Assembly (NCBI GenBank): GCA_031287815.1
Contig: JAITSM010000132.1
Coordinates: 1 to 5,164, forward strand
Direction: 5' to 3'
DNA length: 5,164 bases
Source: Prevotellaceae bacterium
GTDB taxonomy: Bacteria > Bacteroidota > Bacteroidia > Bacteroidales > UBA932
The position numbers and the translations under genes are program-made. Within the stretch, counting starts at the first letter, position 1, and each line of letters opens with the position of its first letter. Below are positions 1-4,948 of this stretch, piece after piece. A model generated the notes under the pieces. The model was not told the origin of the DNA. It saw only the letters and a list, made by a program, of their open reading frames with translations, and searched no databases.

Positions 1-43
1 ACTCGTCCCATTCGCTTAATATTAGTTTTTTGTTTACGGCCAT
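1..43 (-). CDS. 5' end of a leftward gene, truncated by window edge (possible packaging gene)
   Basis: Read on the minus strand, an ATG at 43-41 opens a frame of 14 codons (MAVNKKLILSEWDE) that runs off the left edge without a stop. Its start codon shares one base with the stop of the upstream HTH gene (TAATG arrangement, 45-41), which is typical of translationally coupled genes in one operon. Fourteen residues are too few to recognise a family. From position alone, directly after a small-terminase-like gene, the large terminase subunit or another packaging/portal gene is the natural guess, but this is inference from gene order and not visible in the residues. Confidence 0.55.
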   Translation of the reverse strand, partial: MAVNKKLILSEWDE

Positions 44-492
44 TATTTCAGGTTATCCTTTAAAAAGGCATCGAACAGGTCTGACAGTTCCTGTGCTTTG
101 GCAAGGTCAAAGGTGCGGAGCCAGTCGAGTAATTTTTTACTCACGTTCAAAATATCCACCGCACCGGTTTCACGTTCTAATTTTTCAATCGTGGCAGCGA
201 TTTTGTTCATGGCGTCGGCTTCCTTAGATGTCGGATACCGGCTACCTTTCTCCCGGCCTTCGATGTGGGTATTGTATTCCGATAATTGCAGGTATAGCCG
301 GCGCAACTGCTCTTCACGGGTGGCGGTAATGGATGTTTTGAGTAAATCCCACTTTTCGGGGCCATTCACCCACTTGCTCATGGTCACTTCGCTCACGCCT
401 ACCTTTTCGGCGATCTCCTTTTGCGAGAACCCGCCACGTGTGTATAGCAGCTTGGCTAACTCCTGTTTCTGTTTCCTGCTTAATTCTGCCAT
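43..492 (-). CDS. HTH protein, probable phage terminase small subunit (gpP-like/DUF1804-like)
   Basis: A 149-residue protein. Residues about 22-41 (FSQKEIAEKVGVSEVTMSKW) form a clear helix-turn-helix, followed by an aromatic N-G-P-E-K-W segment and a long charged helical region (about 55-110, including EEQLRRLYLQL and IEKLERETG). The C-terminus is an acidic/hydrophobic helical stretch (SKKLLDWLRTFDLAKAQELSDLFDAFLKD). An N-terminal HTH with W after the recognition helix, then coiled-coil-like helices, is the pattern of small terminase subunits of P2/Mu-like phages, which bind the packaging site and load DNA onto the large subunit. It lies beside a prohead protease and is coupled to a downstream gene, which fits packaging. 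It could instead be a transcriptional regulator of the divergent late operon; its HTH and its place next to a palindrome-rich intergenic region make that a real alternative. The start at 492 follows an A-rich leader (AGAAAAAAATAA in minus-strand sense) with no Shine-Dalgarno motif. Confidence 0.72.
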   Translation of the reverse strand: MAELSRKQKQELAKLLYTRGGFSQKEIAEKVGVSEVTMSKWVNGPEKWDLLKTSITATREEQLRRLYLQLSEYNTHIEGREKGSRYPTSKEADAMNKIAATIEKLERETGAVDILNVSKKLLDWLRTFDLAKAQELSDLFDAFLKDNLK

Positions 493-601
493 TTATTTTT
501 TTCTGCAAAATTGCTGGAAAATAGGGTAAATGAAAAAAAGTTTGTCGCTGAACGACACACTTTTTTTTTCTATGTGGAAATTTTTTGACTTTTGCGACAA
601 A
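493..601. promoter_or_regulatory. Divergent promoter/operator region
   Basis: This 109-bp gap separates the leftward terminase-like gene from the rightward structural operon, so it should hold promoters for both. Measured against the Bacteroidetes consensus TTTG-N19-21-TAnnTTTG, a one-mismatch -7 box lies on each strand: GACTTTTG at 587-594 (plus) and CAATTTTG, reading 513-506 (minus). At the expected spacing the -33 positions fall in the T-tract (about 561-569) and the A-tract (533-539), which are only partial matches to TTTG. The rightward box ends 7 bp before the ATG at 602, which would give a very short or absent leader, so the assignment is tentative. What is directly visible are the boxes and repeats; promoter function is inferred. 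Confidence 0.4.
533..567. promoter_or_regulatory. Near-perfect inverted repeat with flanking A and T tracts (operator or bidirectional terminator)
   Basis: The left arm, an A7 tract followed by GTTTGTCG (533-547), pairs with CGACACACT and the T tract (553-567) around a CTGAA loop (548-552): 14 of 15 positions pair, the only mismatch being T542/C558. A hairpin with A's on one side and T's on the other is the shape of a bidirectional intrinsic terminator, which could insulate the two divergent units. A terminator between divergent starts is unusual, and the arms overlap the predicted -33 regions of both promoters, so an operator for a dimeric regulator is equally possible. The GC-rich core is only five pairs, so terminator strength would be modest. 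Confidence 0.5.
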
Positions 602-1720
602 ATGAAAAGCGAACAAAAAATAAACATTGTTGCCAATGGAGCGAAAAGGCCCGCGATACCTTTCAGTATTACGGCGGAAAAGAAGGGCAAGCGGGCAGAA
701 ATACGCATTATTGGCGTTATTGGATGGGAAACCTCCAGCGAGGACTTTCGCCGGCAGGTAGATTCGATTGTGGCGGAAGGCATAAAGGATGCACATATTT
801 ACATAAACAGCCTCGGCGGTTCGTGCTTTGACGCGAGCGAAATAGTTAATATTATTTCAAAATTTAAAGGAAATATAACCGGTGAGGGTGGTGCAATAGT
901 CGCCAGCGCGGCCACCTATATTGCATTGCACTGCAAACATTTTTCAATGCCCGCAAACGGGCAATTTATGGTACATAAGCCCCATTGTGTTGTACAGGGA
1001 ACCGCCGCCGACCTTGAGGCTACCCTTAAAGGGCTTCGGGACACTGAAGCATTATATTATGAGGCTTACAAAGCTGCAGCGTCTGATATTTCGGAACTGG
1101 ACAGGCATTGGGGTGCGGGCGACTGGTGGATGACTGCTGCTGAAGCAAAAAAAATAGGCTTTATTTCCGAAGTGAAGCCAAAGGTAAAAATAGACAGGGA
1201 TACGGCGGAACAGGCGCGTGCATGCGGCTGTCCGGTTGCCCTTGTTCCCGAAACAAGTACAAAAATTAAAAACGATAAAAAAATGGAATTTATTGCACTC
1301 GCGTTAGGCTTGAAGTCCGACGCCACCGAAGCCGAGATTACGGCTAAATTAACCGAGCTGCAGAGCAAGGCAGCCCGCGTGGACGACCTGGAAAAAACAA
1401 TAAAGAGCGTTCGCGAAGCACAAGTGACCGCCCTGGTAGATGCCGCGGTGGGCAAGAAAATCACCGCCGACAAGCGGCAGCATTTTGTTAACTTGGGCAA
1501 CAACTCCGGCGTTGACGTATTAAAGACTACGCTTGACGCTATTTCGGAAATAGTGAAGCCCACAGGCGTGATTGTGCCTTCCAAAACAGTGGACGGAAAA
1601 ACGGAAGAAAAGAAGTTTGAAGATTTGGCGGATGCCGAATTGAAAGACCTGCGCGAAAATAATCGCGCGGAATATAGCCGCCTGTTTAAGGCGCGTTATG
1701 GTTACGAGCCCCAGTATTAA
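602..1720 (+). CDS. Prohead maturation protease, ClpP-like (S14), with C-terminal scaffold-like region
   Basis: A 372-residue protein from ATG 602. Residues about 33-193 match the ClpP/S14 fold used by phage head-maturation proteases: an INSLGG strand-turn (69-73), the nucleophile motif GGAIVASAATYIA with Ser102, then MVHKP with His125, and GDWWMTAAEAKKIGF where Asp174 aligns with the ClpP catalytic Asp. The whole triad is present, so activity is expected. It would cleave scaffold and/or capsid N-termini inside the prohead. Residues about 230-372 lie outside the protease domain: a coiled-coil-like stretch (about 241-275) and a charged end (FEDLADAELKDL...LFKARYGYEPQY), consistent with a fused scaffold. 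The frame is open back to an ATG at 530, but that start would translate the hairpin and a Phe-rich stretch unlike the family, whereas 602 gives MKSEQKINIVANG, the kind of N-terminus I know from related phage proteases. The gene heads the rightward operon, 18 bp before the capsid gene. Confidence 0.88.
   Translation: MKSEQKINIVANGAKRPAIPFSITAEKKGKRAEIRIIGVIGWETSSEDFRRQVDSIVAEGIKDAHIYINSLGGSCFDASEIVNIISKFKGNITGEGGAIVASAATYIALHCKHFSMPANGQFMVHKPHCVVQGTAADLEATLKGLRDTEALYYEAYKAAASDISELDRHWGAGDWWMTAAEAKKIGFISEVKPKVKIDRDTAEQARACGCPVALVPETSTKIKNDKKMEFIALALGLKSDATEAEITAKLTELQSKAARVDDLEKTIKSVREAQVTALVDAAVGKKITADKRQHFVNLGNNSGVDVLKTTLDAISEIVKPTGVIVPSKTVDGKTEEKKFEDLADAELKDLRENNRAEYSRLFKARYGYEPQY
1283..1720 (+). 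CDS. Candidate nested scaffold protein from an in-frame internal start
   Basis: Inside the protease gene an in-frame ATG (codon 228) would give a 145-residue product starting MEFIALALGLKSDATEAEI. It begins just after the protease domain and covers the coiled-coil-like and charged C-terminal region. The 24 bases before it are strongly A-rich (ACAAAAATTAAAAACGATAA ending at 1278, then AAAA), closely resembling the leader of the capsid gene, which itself has no Shine-Dalgarno motif. Nested protease/scaffold pairs sharing a frame are established in phages lambda (C/Nu3) and Mu (I/Z). The start context and domain boundary are visible; separate translation is inferred, and the region might act only as a fused domain. 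Confidence 0.4.
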   Translation: MEFIALALGLKSDATEAEITAKLTELQSKAARVDDLEKTIKSVREAQVTALVDAAVGKKITADKRQHFVNLGNNSGVDVLKTTLDAISEIVKPTGVIVPSKTVDGKTEEKKFEDLADAELKDLRENNRAEYSRLFKARYGYEPQY

Positions 1721-1738
1721 TTAAAAACAAAAAATATA

Positions 1739-2818
1739 ATGAAGAGATTTTTACTTTTGATGGCCTTTTTGGTCAATTGCTTTATCGGATGTGTTTTTGC
1801 AGCAACTATCGGTGCGCCTCCTGCAATAGGCGCTATTGCTGCCAATGCTATAGCGGCAGTCTCGCCGTTGTCTCACGTTGTCGGATTACACGCCAGTATT
1901 TATGTCGAAATCTGGACGGGCGAACAGATTAAAGCCTTCCGGGAGGATGTGAAGAATTTAGGATGGCTGGCAGCCATTCCGAGTTATGACCAGTACGTGC
2001 GGCCCGGCATAGGTAATGAGGCGGATATTATACACCTGGTAACAGTAGGCGCCGATCCGGAAGTGCTCATCAATAATACAACTTATCCGATTGCCATTGT
2101 AGCATTGCCCGACGGCGATAAGGCCATATCATTAGACAAATACCAAACCACAGCCACGCCGGTCACCGACGACGAATTGCACGCTATTTCTTATGATAAG
2201 ATGGCTTCTGTAGTGGAACGCCATACACAAGCGGTCAATGAAACGAAGTATGTGAAGGCCCTGCACGCACTCGCTCCGCAGACCCATACGGAAAAAACGC
2301 CGGTACTGAAAACCACAGGTGACACTGCACCGGAGGGCGGTCGCAAGATGCTTATCCGTAAGGATATTATACTGTTTAAAAAGGCATTTGATAAAATAAA
2401 ATGCCCGGTAAAGGGGCGCATCCTGGTACTTTGCCCCGACCACGTTGCCGACTTGCTGGCGACTGATCAGAAGTTTTCTGAACAGTATTACAACTACACG
2501 ACTGGTAAGATTGCTAATTTATATGGATTTGAGGTATATGAATTTACAGCCTGTCCTTATTTTAAACAGCCCACGACTGGCGAAGGCGCCACTCTTGCGG
2601 CAAAATTAGCCTACGGCGCTGTGCCTTCGGCAACGGACACGCAGGCGTCTGTGGCGTTCTTCGCGCCACGCATGTTCAGGGCCACCGGCAGCACTACTAC
2701 TTACCCGACACCTGCCGAGGCGACAAAGCAACAGCATCTGTACAACGTACGCCACTACTTTGTTACATTGCCGAAAAAACAGGAAGCCATCGGCGCTATA
2801 TACAGCGCCGCGGCGTAA
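1739..2818 (+). CDS. Major capsid protein, with an N-terminal signal-peptide-like segment
   Basis: A 359-residue protein placed directly after the prohead protease. The segment VTVGADPEVLINNTTYPI...ISLDKYQTTATPVTDDE and the following SYDKMASVVERHTQAVNETKY (about residues 102-168) are characteristic, to my recognition, of major capsid proteins of Bacteroidetes phages; size and position fit an HK97-type shell protein. The odd part is the N-terminus: MKR, then a hydrophobic run (residues 4-20) ending VFA-A, which reads as a Sec signal peptide with cleavage after Ala21; FIGC at 15-18 is a weak lipobox-like string. An Ala/Ile/Gly-rich stretch follows to about residue 50. There is no in-frame ATG between codon 8 and the body of the protein, so the segment is probably really translated. 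It may be a removable N-terminal element cut by the upstream protease. Start chosen for its A-rich leader (TTAAAAACAAAAAATATA), 18 bp after the protease stop. Confidence 0.82.
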   Translation: MKRFLLLMAFLVNCFIGCVFAATIGAPPAIGAIAANAIAAVSPLSHVVGLHASIYVEIWTGEQIKAFREDVKNLGWLAAIPSYDQYVRPGIGNEADIIHLVTVGADPEVLINNTTYPIAIVALPDGDKAISLDKYQTTATPVTDDELHAISYDKMASVVERHTQAVNETKYVKALHALAPQTHTEKTPVLKTTGDTAPEGGRKMLIRKDIILFKKAFDKIKCPVKGRILVLCPDHVADLLATDQKFSEQYYNYTTGKIANLYGFEVYEFTACPYFKQPTTGEGATLAAKLAYGAVPSATDTQASVAFFAPRMFRATGSTTTYPTPAEATKQQHLYNVRHYFVTLPKKQEAIGAIYSAAA

Positions 2819-2825
2819 AGGTTAT

Positions 2826-2899
2826 AGCGGGGTGGCGCAGCTGGTTAGCGCACGAGGGTCATTTCCTTGAGGTCGCGGGTTCGAGCCCCGCCCCCGCAA
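2826..2899 (+). tRNA. tRNA with anticodon CAT (Met, initiator-like features)
   Basis: A complete cloverleaf folds by hand. Acceptor AGCGGGG (2826-2832) pairs with CCCCGCA (2892-2898) at six positions, with an A1-A72 mismatch. D stem GCGC/GCGC (2835-2838/2848-2851) encloses a loop with A14, G15, G18, G19 and A21. The anticodon stem CGAGG/CCTTG (2853-2857/2865-2869) has five pairs including one G-U. The anticodon loop is GTCATTT, with U33 and CAT at 2860-2862. The variable loop is AGGTC. The T stem GCGGG/CCCGC encloses TTCGAGC. Discriminator is A2899 and CCA is not encoded. Anticodon CAT means Met or, if lysidine-modified, Ile2. The 1-72 mismatch, acceptor and variable loop resemble bacterial initiator tRNA, but C11-G24 does not. 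G32, U37 and U38 are unusual. It lies 7 bp after the capsid stop and would be transcribed as part of the operon. Confidence 0.85.
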
Positions 2900-2925
2900 C
2901 AAGTAAACATTAAAAAATTAAAATA

Positions 2926-3291
2926 ATGGGAAATACACAAGACAATGCGGCAGCCAAGGAAGCGGCTGAGAAGGCGGCCAGGGAAGCCGAAGAAAAAGCA
3001 GCCAAGGAAGCGGCTGAGAAAGCGGCCAGGGAAGCCGAAGAAAAAGCAGCCAAGGAAGCGGCTGAGAAAGTGGCCAGGGAAGCCGAAGAAAAAGCAGCCA
3101 AGGAAGCGGCTGAGAAGGCGGCCAGGGAAGCCGAAGAAAAAGCAGCCAAAAAAGACGCGGTATTTGATGGATATCCGAAATTGAAGGTCTATTACCGCAC
3201 ATCGGATGGCGTGCCATTTTTCACGAAAAACGCAGCTGAATTACACGCGGCTGGGCTGGATGACAAGAGCATTAAAGAGGTAACAAAATAG
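2926..3291 (+). CDS. Small structural-region protein with charged helical repeats and a short C-terminal domain
   Basis: A 121-residue protein in two parts. Residues 9-72 are four tandem copies of a 16-residue unit (AAKEAAEKAAREAEEK, one copy with Val for Ala), predicted to form a long, uninterrupted, highly charged alpha-helix of single-helix or coiled-coil type. Residues 77-121 (FDGYPKLKVYYRTSDGVPFF, then TKNAAELHAAGLDDKSIKEV) look like a small folded domain with a beta-rich start and a helical end. I do not recognise a named family for it. Position between capsid and sheath genes is where phages of this kind encode head-completion, head-tail connector or decoration proteins, so a virion or assembly role is likely. 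The start follows an A/T-rich leader (CATTAAAAAATTAAAATA) with no Shine-Dalgarno motif, 26 bp after the tRNA. The repeated part is low-complexity, so similarity to other KEAAEK proteins carries no functional information. Confidence 0.72.
   Translation: MGNTQDNAAAKEAAEKAAREAEEKAAKEAAEKAAREAEEKAAKEAAEKVAREAEEKAAKEAAEKAAREAEEKAAKKDAVFDGYPKLKVYYRTSDGVPFFTKNAAELHAAGLDDKSIKEVTK
2950..3151 (+). repeat. Tandem 48-bp repeat, four copies plus a partial fifth
   Basis: Copies begin at 2950, 2998, 3046 and 3094, each 48 bp, followed by about 10 bp of a fifth that then diverges. They differ at only a few visible sites: the codon after GCTGAG is AAG in copies 1 and 4 and AAA in 2 and 3, and copy 3 has GTG for GCG (Ala to Val). 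The unit is a whole number of codons, so gain or loss of copies keeps the frame. Near identity at the DNA level, including synonymous positions, points to recent duplication by slippage or recombination and not only to protein-level selection. Confidence 0.95.
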
Positions 3292-3297
3292 TCTGTA

Positions 3298-4506
3298 ATG
3301 CTACCGAGTGTAAAAATATCATTTGAAAACGGTGCGTTGGGCAGCGTAGCTCCCAGTGCCGATGGGGTCGTTGGCCTGGTAGCTACCGGAACGACCGTAG
3401 CCGCCGAAGGCGGTTTGCGATTAGCCGCGCCTTACGTGTTGCGTAAATTAGATGATTTGGTAGTCCTGGGCGTTACGGCGGCGGATGACGACGCGAACGC
3501 CTTTTTGTATCGTCATGTAAAAGAATTTTACGACGAAGCCGGCGAAGGTGCAGAGCTGTGGCTAATATGTTTCCCCGACACAGTGTTGCCGTCTATGATG
3601 GTTGATCAAACACAGGAATACGCCAAAAAGCTTATACTTTCTGCGCAGGGCAGGCTGCGTGCGATTGGGGTGGCGTTTAACCCGGCAAGCAGCTATGAGC
3701 CGACAATTACCAGCGGGCTTGACAGCAATGTTACGGCTGCTATGCTCAATGCGCAGGGGTTGGCAGAATGGGCAACACAATCCTTATACGCTCCGCTGTT
3801 CATCATTTTGGAAGCGCGGGAGTTCACGGGTGACGTGACGGCTTTGAAGGATTTGGGCACATACTCATACAACCGTACAGGGCTGTTGCTTGGAGATACG
3901 CGAGCCAATTCTGCCGGCGCAGCCATAGGGTTGCTCATGGGCCATATTGCCCGTATTCCAGTGCAACGGAGTATCGGTCGTGTGCGGGACACTGCGCTGC
4001 GCATATTGATTGCGTATGTGAAAAATAAACAGGCAGAGATGGCAGATGTAACTACTATCAATGATAAGGGATATATCACGTTTCGCACGTTTACCGGAAA
4101 AGCGGGCTATTTCTTTAACGACGACAACCTGGCAACTGCCGTTGCGGACGACTACCGTTCTATTGCACGGCGCCGTACTATTGACAAGGCGTATCGCATA
4201 GCTTACCTTACGCTTTTGGAATTTTTAAACGATGAAATTCCTATTACTAATGCCGGGGAACTTGTTCCGGCAATGGTAAAGAGCTGGGAGGCCGAAGTGG
4301 AAACGGCTATCATTAATCAAATGACGGCAGAAGGCAACTTGGGTGTAGATCCCACCGATCCGAATGATAAAGGGGTGAAGTGTTTTATTGACTATGCTCA
4401 AAAAGTGGTTTCGACCAGTCGTGTAGAAATTTCAATCCAGGTGAAACCGTACGCGTACGCGAAATATATTAATGTGAAACTTGGATTTATCACCGTAAAC
4501 AGTTAG
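3298..4506 (+). CDS. Tail sheath protein (DUF2586-like)
   Basis: A 402-residue protein of the contractile-tail sheath type. The features I recognise are a GVVGLVATG segment near residue 23, a central FIILEAREFTGDVTALKDLG region (168-187), the stretch GAAIGLLMGHIARIPVQRSIGRVRD (207-231), and the C-terminal block DKGYITFRTFTGKAGYFFNDDNLAT (256-280) leading to RRTIDKAYRIAY, all in keeping with DUF2586-type sheath proteins. The end (VSTSRVEISIQVKPYAYAKYINVKLGFI) resembles the beta-rich C-terminal arm by which sheath subunits mesh with neighbours. Sheath subunits polymerise around the tail tube and contract to drive it through the envelope. The next gene encodes the tube, the standard order. The start lies 6 bp after the previous stop with no close Shine-Dalgarno motif, suggesting coupled translation. 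The family name is from recognition, not a search. Confidence 0.87.
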   Translation: MLPSVKISFENGALGSVAPSADGVVGLVATGTTVAAEGGLRLAAPYVLRKLDDLVVLGVTAADDDANAFLYRHVKEFYDEAGEGAELWLICFPDTVLPSMMVDQTQEYAKKLILSAQGRLRAIGVAFNPASSYEPTITSGLDSNVTAAMLNAQGLAEWATQSLYAPLFIILEAREFTGDVTALKDLGTYSYNRTGLLLGDTRANSAGAAIGLLMGHIARIPVQRSIGRVRDTALRILIAYVKNKQAEMADVTTINDKGYITFRTFTGKAGYFFNDDNLATAVADDYRSIARRRTIDKAYRIAYLTLLEFLNDEIPITNAGELVPAMVKSWEAEVETAIINQMTAEGNLGVDPTDPNDKGVKCFIDYAQKVVSTSRVEISIQVKPYAYAKYINVKLGFITVNS

Positions 4507-4510
4507 GAGG
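4505..4510 (+). promoter_or_regulatory. Strong Shine-Dalgarno site before the tail tube gene
   Basis: AGGAGG overlaps the sheath stop codon (TAG, 4504-4506) and sits 6 bases before the ATG at 4517, an ideal spacing. No other gene start in the window has such a motif; the others have A-rich leaders. It fixes the start of the tube gene and suggests high translation, consistent with the many tube subunits needed per virion. Confidence 0.8.
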
Positions 4511-4516
4511 ACAGGA

Positions 4517-4936
4517 ATGGCACTTATCAATCAACGACAATACGAATTTGCAGACCTCACCTTGTTTCTTGCCGGGCGGATGGTGACCGGCTTCAGGGGC
4601 GTCAAATATGGAAAGAAACAAGATAAAGAGCCGTTATATGGGGCAGGGAACCGCCCTATGTCGATACAGCGCGGGAATATTAGCTATGAAGGCGAAATTA
4701 CCCTTACCCAAAGCGAACTTGAAACGCTGAAGATACTCGGCGAAGGGTCTGTGTTAGGATTAAATCTTAACGCAGTGGTGAGCTATGGTAATCCTGCCAA
4801 CGGCGATATGCTAATTACCGATAAGCTGTTTGGCATACAGTTTACCGAGGAGGTAAAAGAAATCAAACAGGGCGATAAATTTATGGAAGTTACACTTCCG
4901 TTTATCTGTCTTGATATTCAATTTATGACTGCTTAA
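4517..4936 (+). CDS. Tail tube protein
   Basis: A 139-residue protein, the usual size for tubes of contractile phage tails. The sequence is rich in alternating beta strands: an N-terminal QYEFADLTLFLAGRMVTGFRGVKYG (8-32), a mid segment SIQRGNISYEGEITLTQSELETL (49-71), and a C-terminal half with the pattern GDMLITDKLFGIQFTEEVKEIKQGD followed by FMEVTLPFICLDIQF. That two-part arrangement is what I expect of tube proteins of the P2/Mu/T4 gp19 type, whose rings stack inside the sheath and form the DNA channel. It lies 10 bp after the sheath gene, the canonical sheath-tube pair, and has its own strong ribosome binding site. Family membership is from pattern and context; a structure prediction should show the tube beta-barrel. 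Confidence 0.82.
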   Translation: MALINQRQYEFADLTLFLAGRMVTGFRGVKYGKKQDKEPLYGAGNRPMSIQRGNISYEGEITLTQSELETLKILGEGSVLGLNLNAVVSYGNPANGDMLITDKLFGIQFTEEVKEIKQGDKFMEVTLPFICLDIQFMTA

Positions 4937-4948
4937 TTTTTATGTATT

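Noticed and set aside
98..529. Plus-strand open frame of 143 codons opposite the HTH gene
   Set aside because: It is Ser/Phe/Cys-rich without domain character and lies antisense to a clear HTH protein; a shadow of the real gene.
530..601. Protease start at the far upstream ATG (530) or at 572
   Set aside because: It would put the hairpin and a Phe-rich stretch in the protein and adds residues unlike the family; ATG 602 gives a normal N-terminus. The leader before 602 is not strong, so this is a judgement and not proof.
1066..1584. Minus-strand open frame of 172 codons inside the protease gene
   Set aside because: Antisense to a gene with an intact catalytic triad; composition is typical of a shadow frame.
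1781..1795. Lipobox (FIGC) suggesting the capsid-like protein is a lipoprotein
   Set aside because: Position -3 is Phe, a poor lipobox; the body of the protein and the gene order fit a capsid protein far better.
2826..2899. tRNA as an integration (att) site
   Set aside because: It lies in the middle of a continuous structural operon with no integrase or host gene nearby, so it is better read as a phage-encoded tRNA.
2950..3151. CRISPR array
   Set aside because: The repeats are directly adjacent with no spacers, and they encode protein in frame.
2910..3217. Two minus-strand open frames across the repeats, encoding Ala/Ser/Phe and Leu/Pro/Trp repeats
   Set aside because: They exist because the 48-bp unit has no stops in several frames. 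The plus-strand frame has a proper leader, a non-repetitive C-terminal domain and operon context.
3693..4088. Minus-strand open frame of 131 codons inside the sheath gene
   Set aside because: Antisense to a well-supported sheath gene, with no leader or recognisable domain.
4447..4461. CGTACGCGTACGCG alternating palindromic string as a regulatory site
   Set aside because: It lies within sheath codons for KPYAYAKY and is explained by the Tyr-Ala codon repeat.
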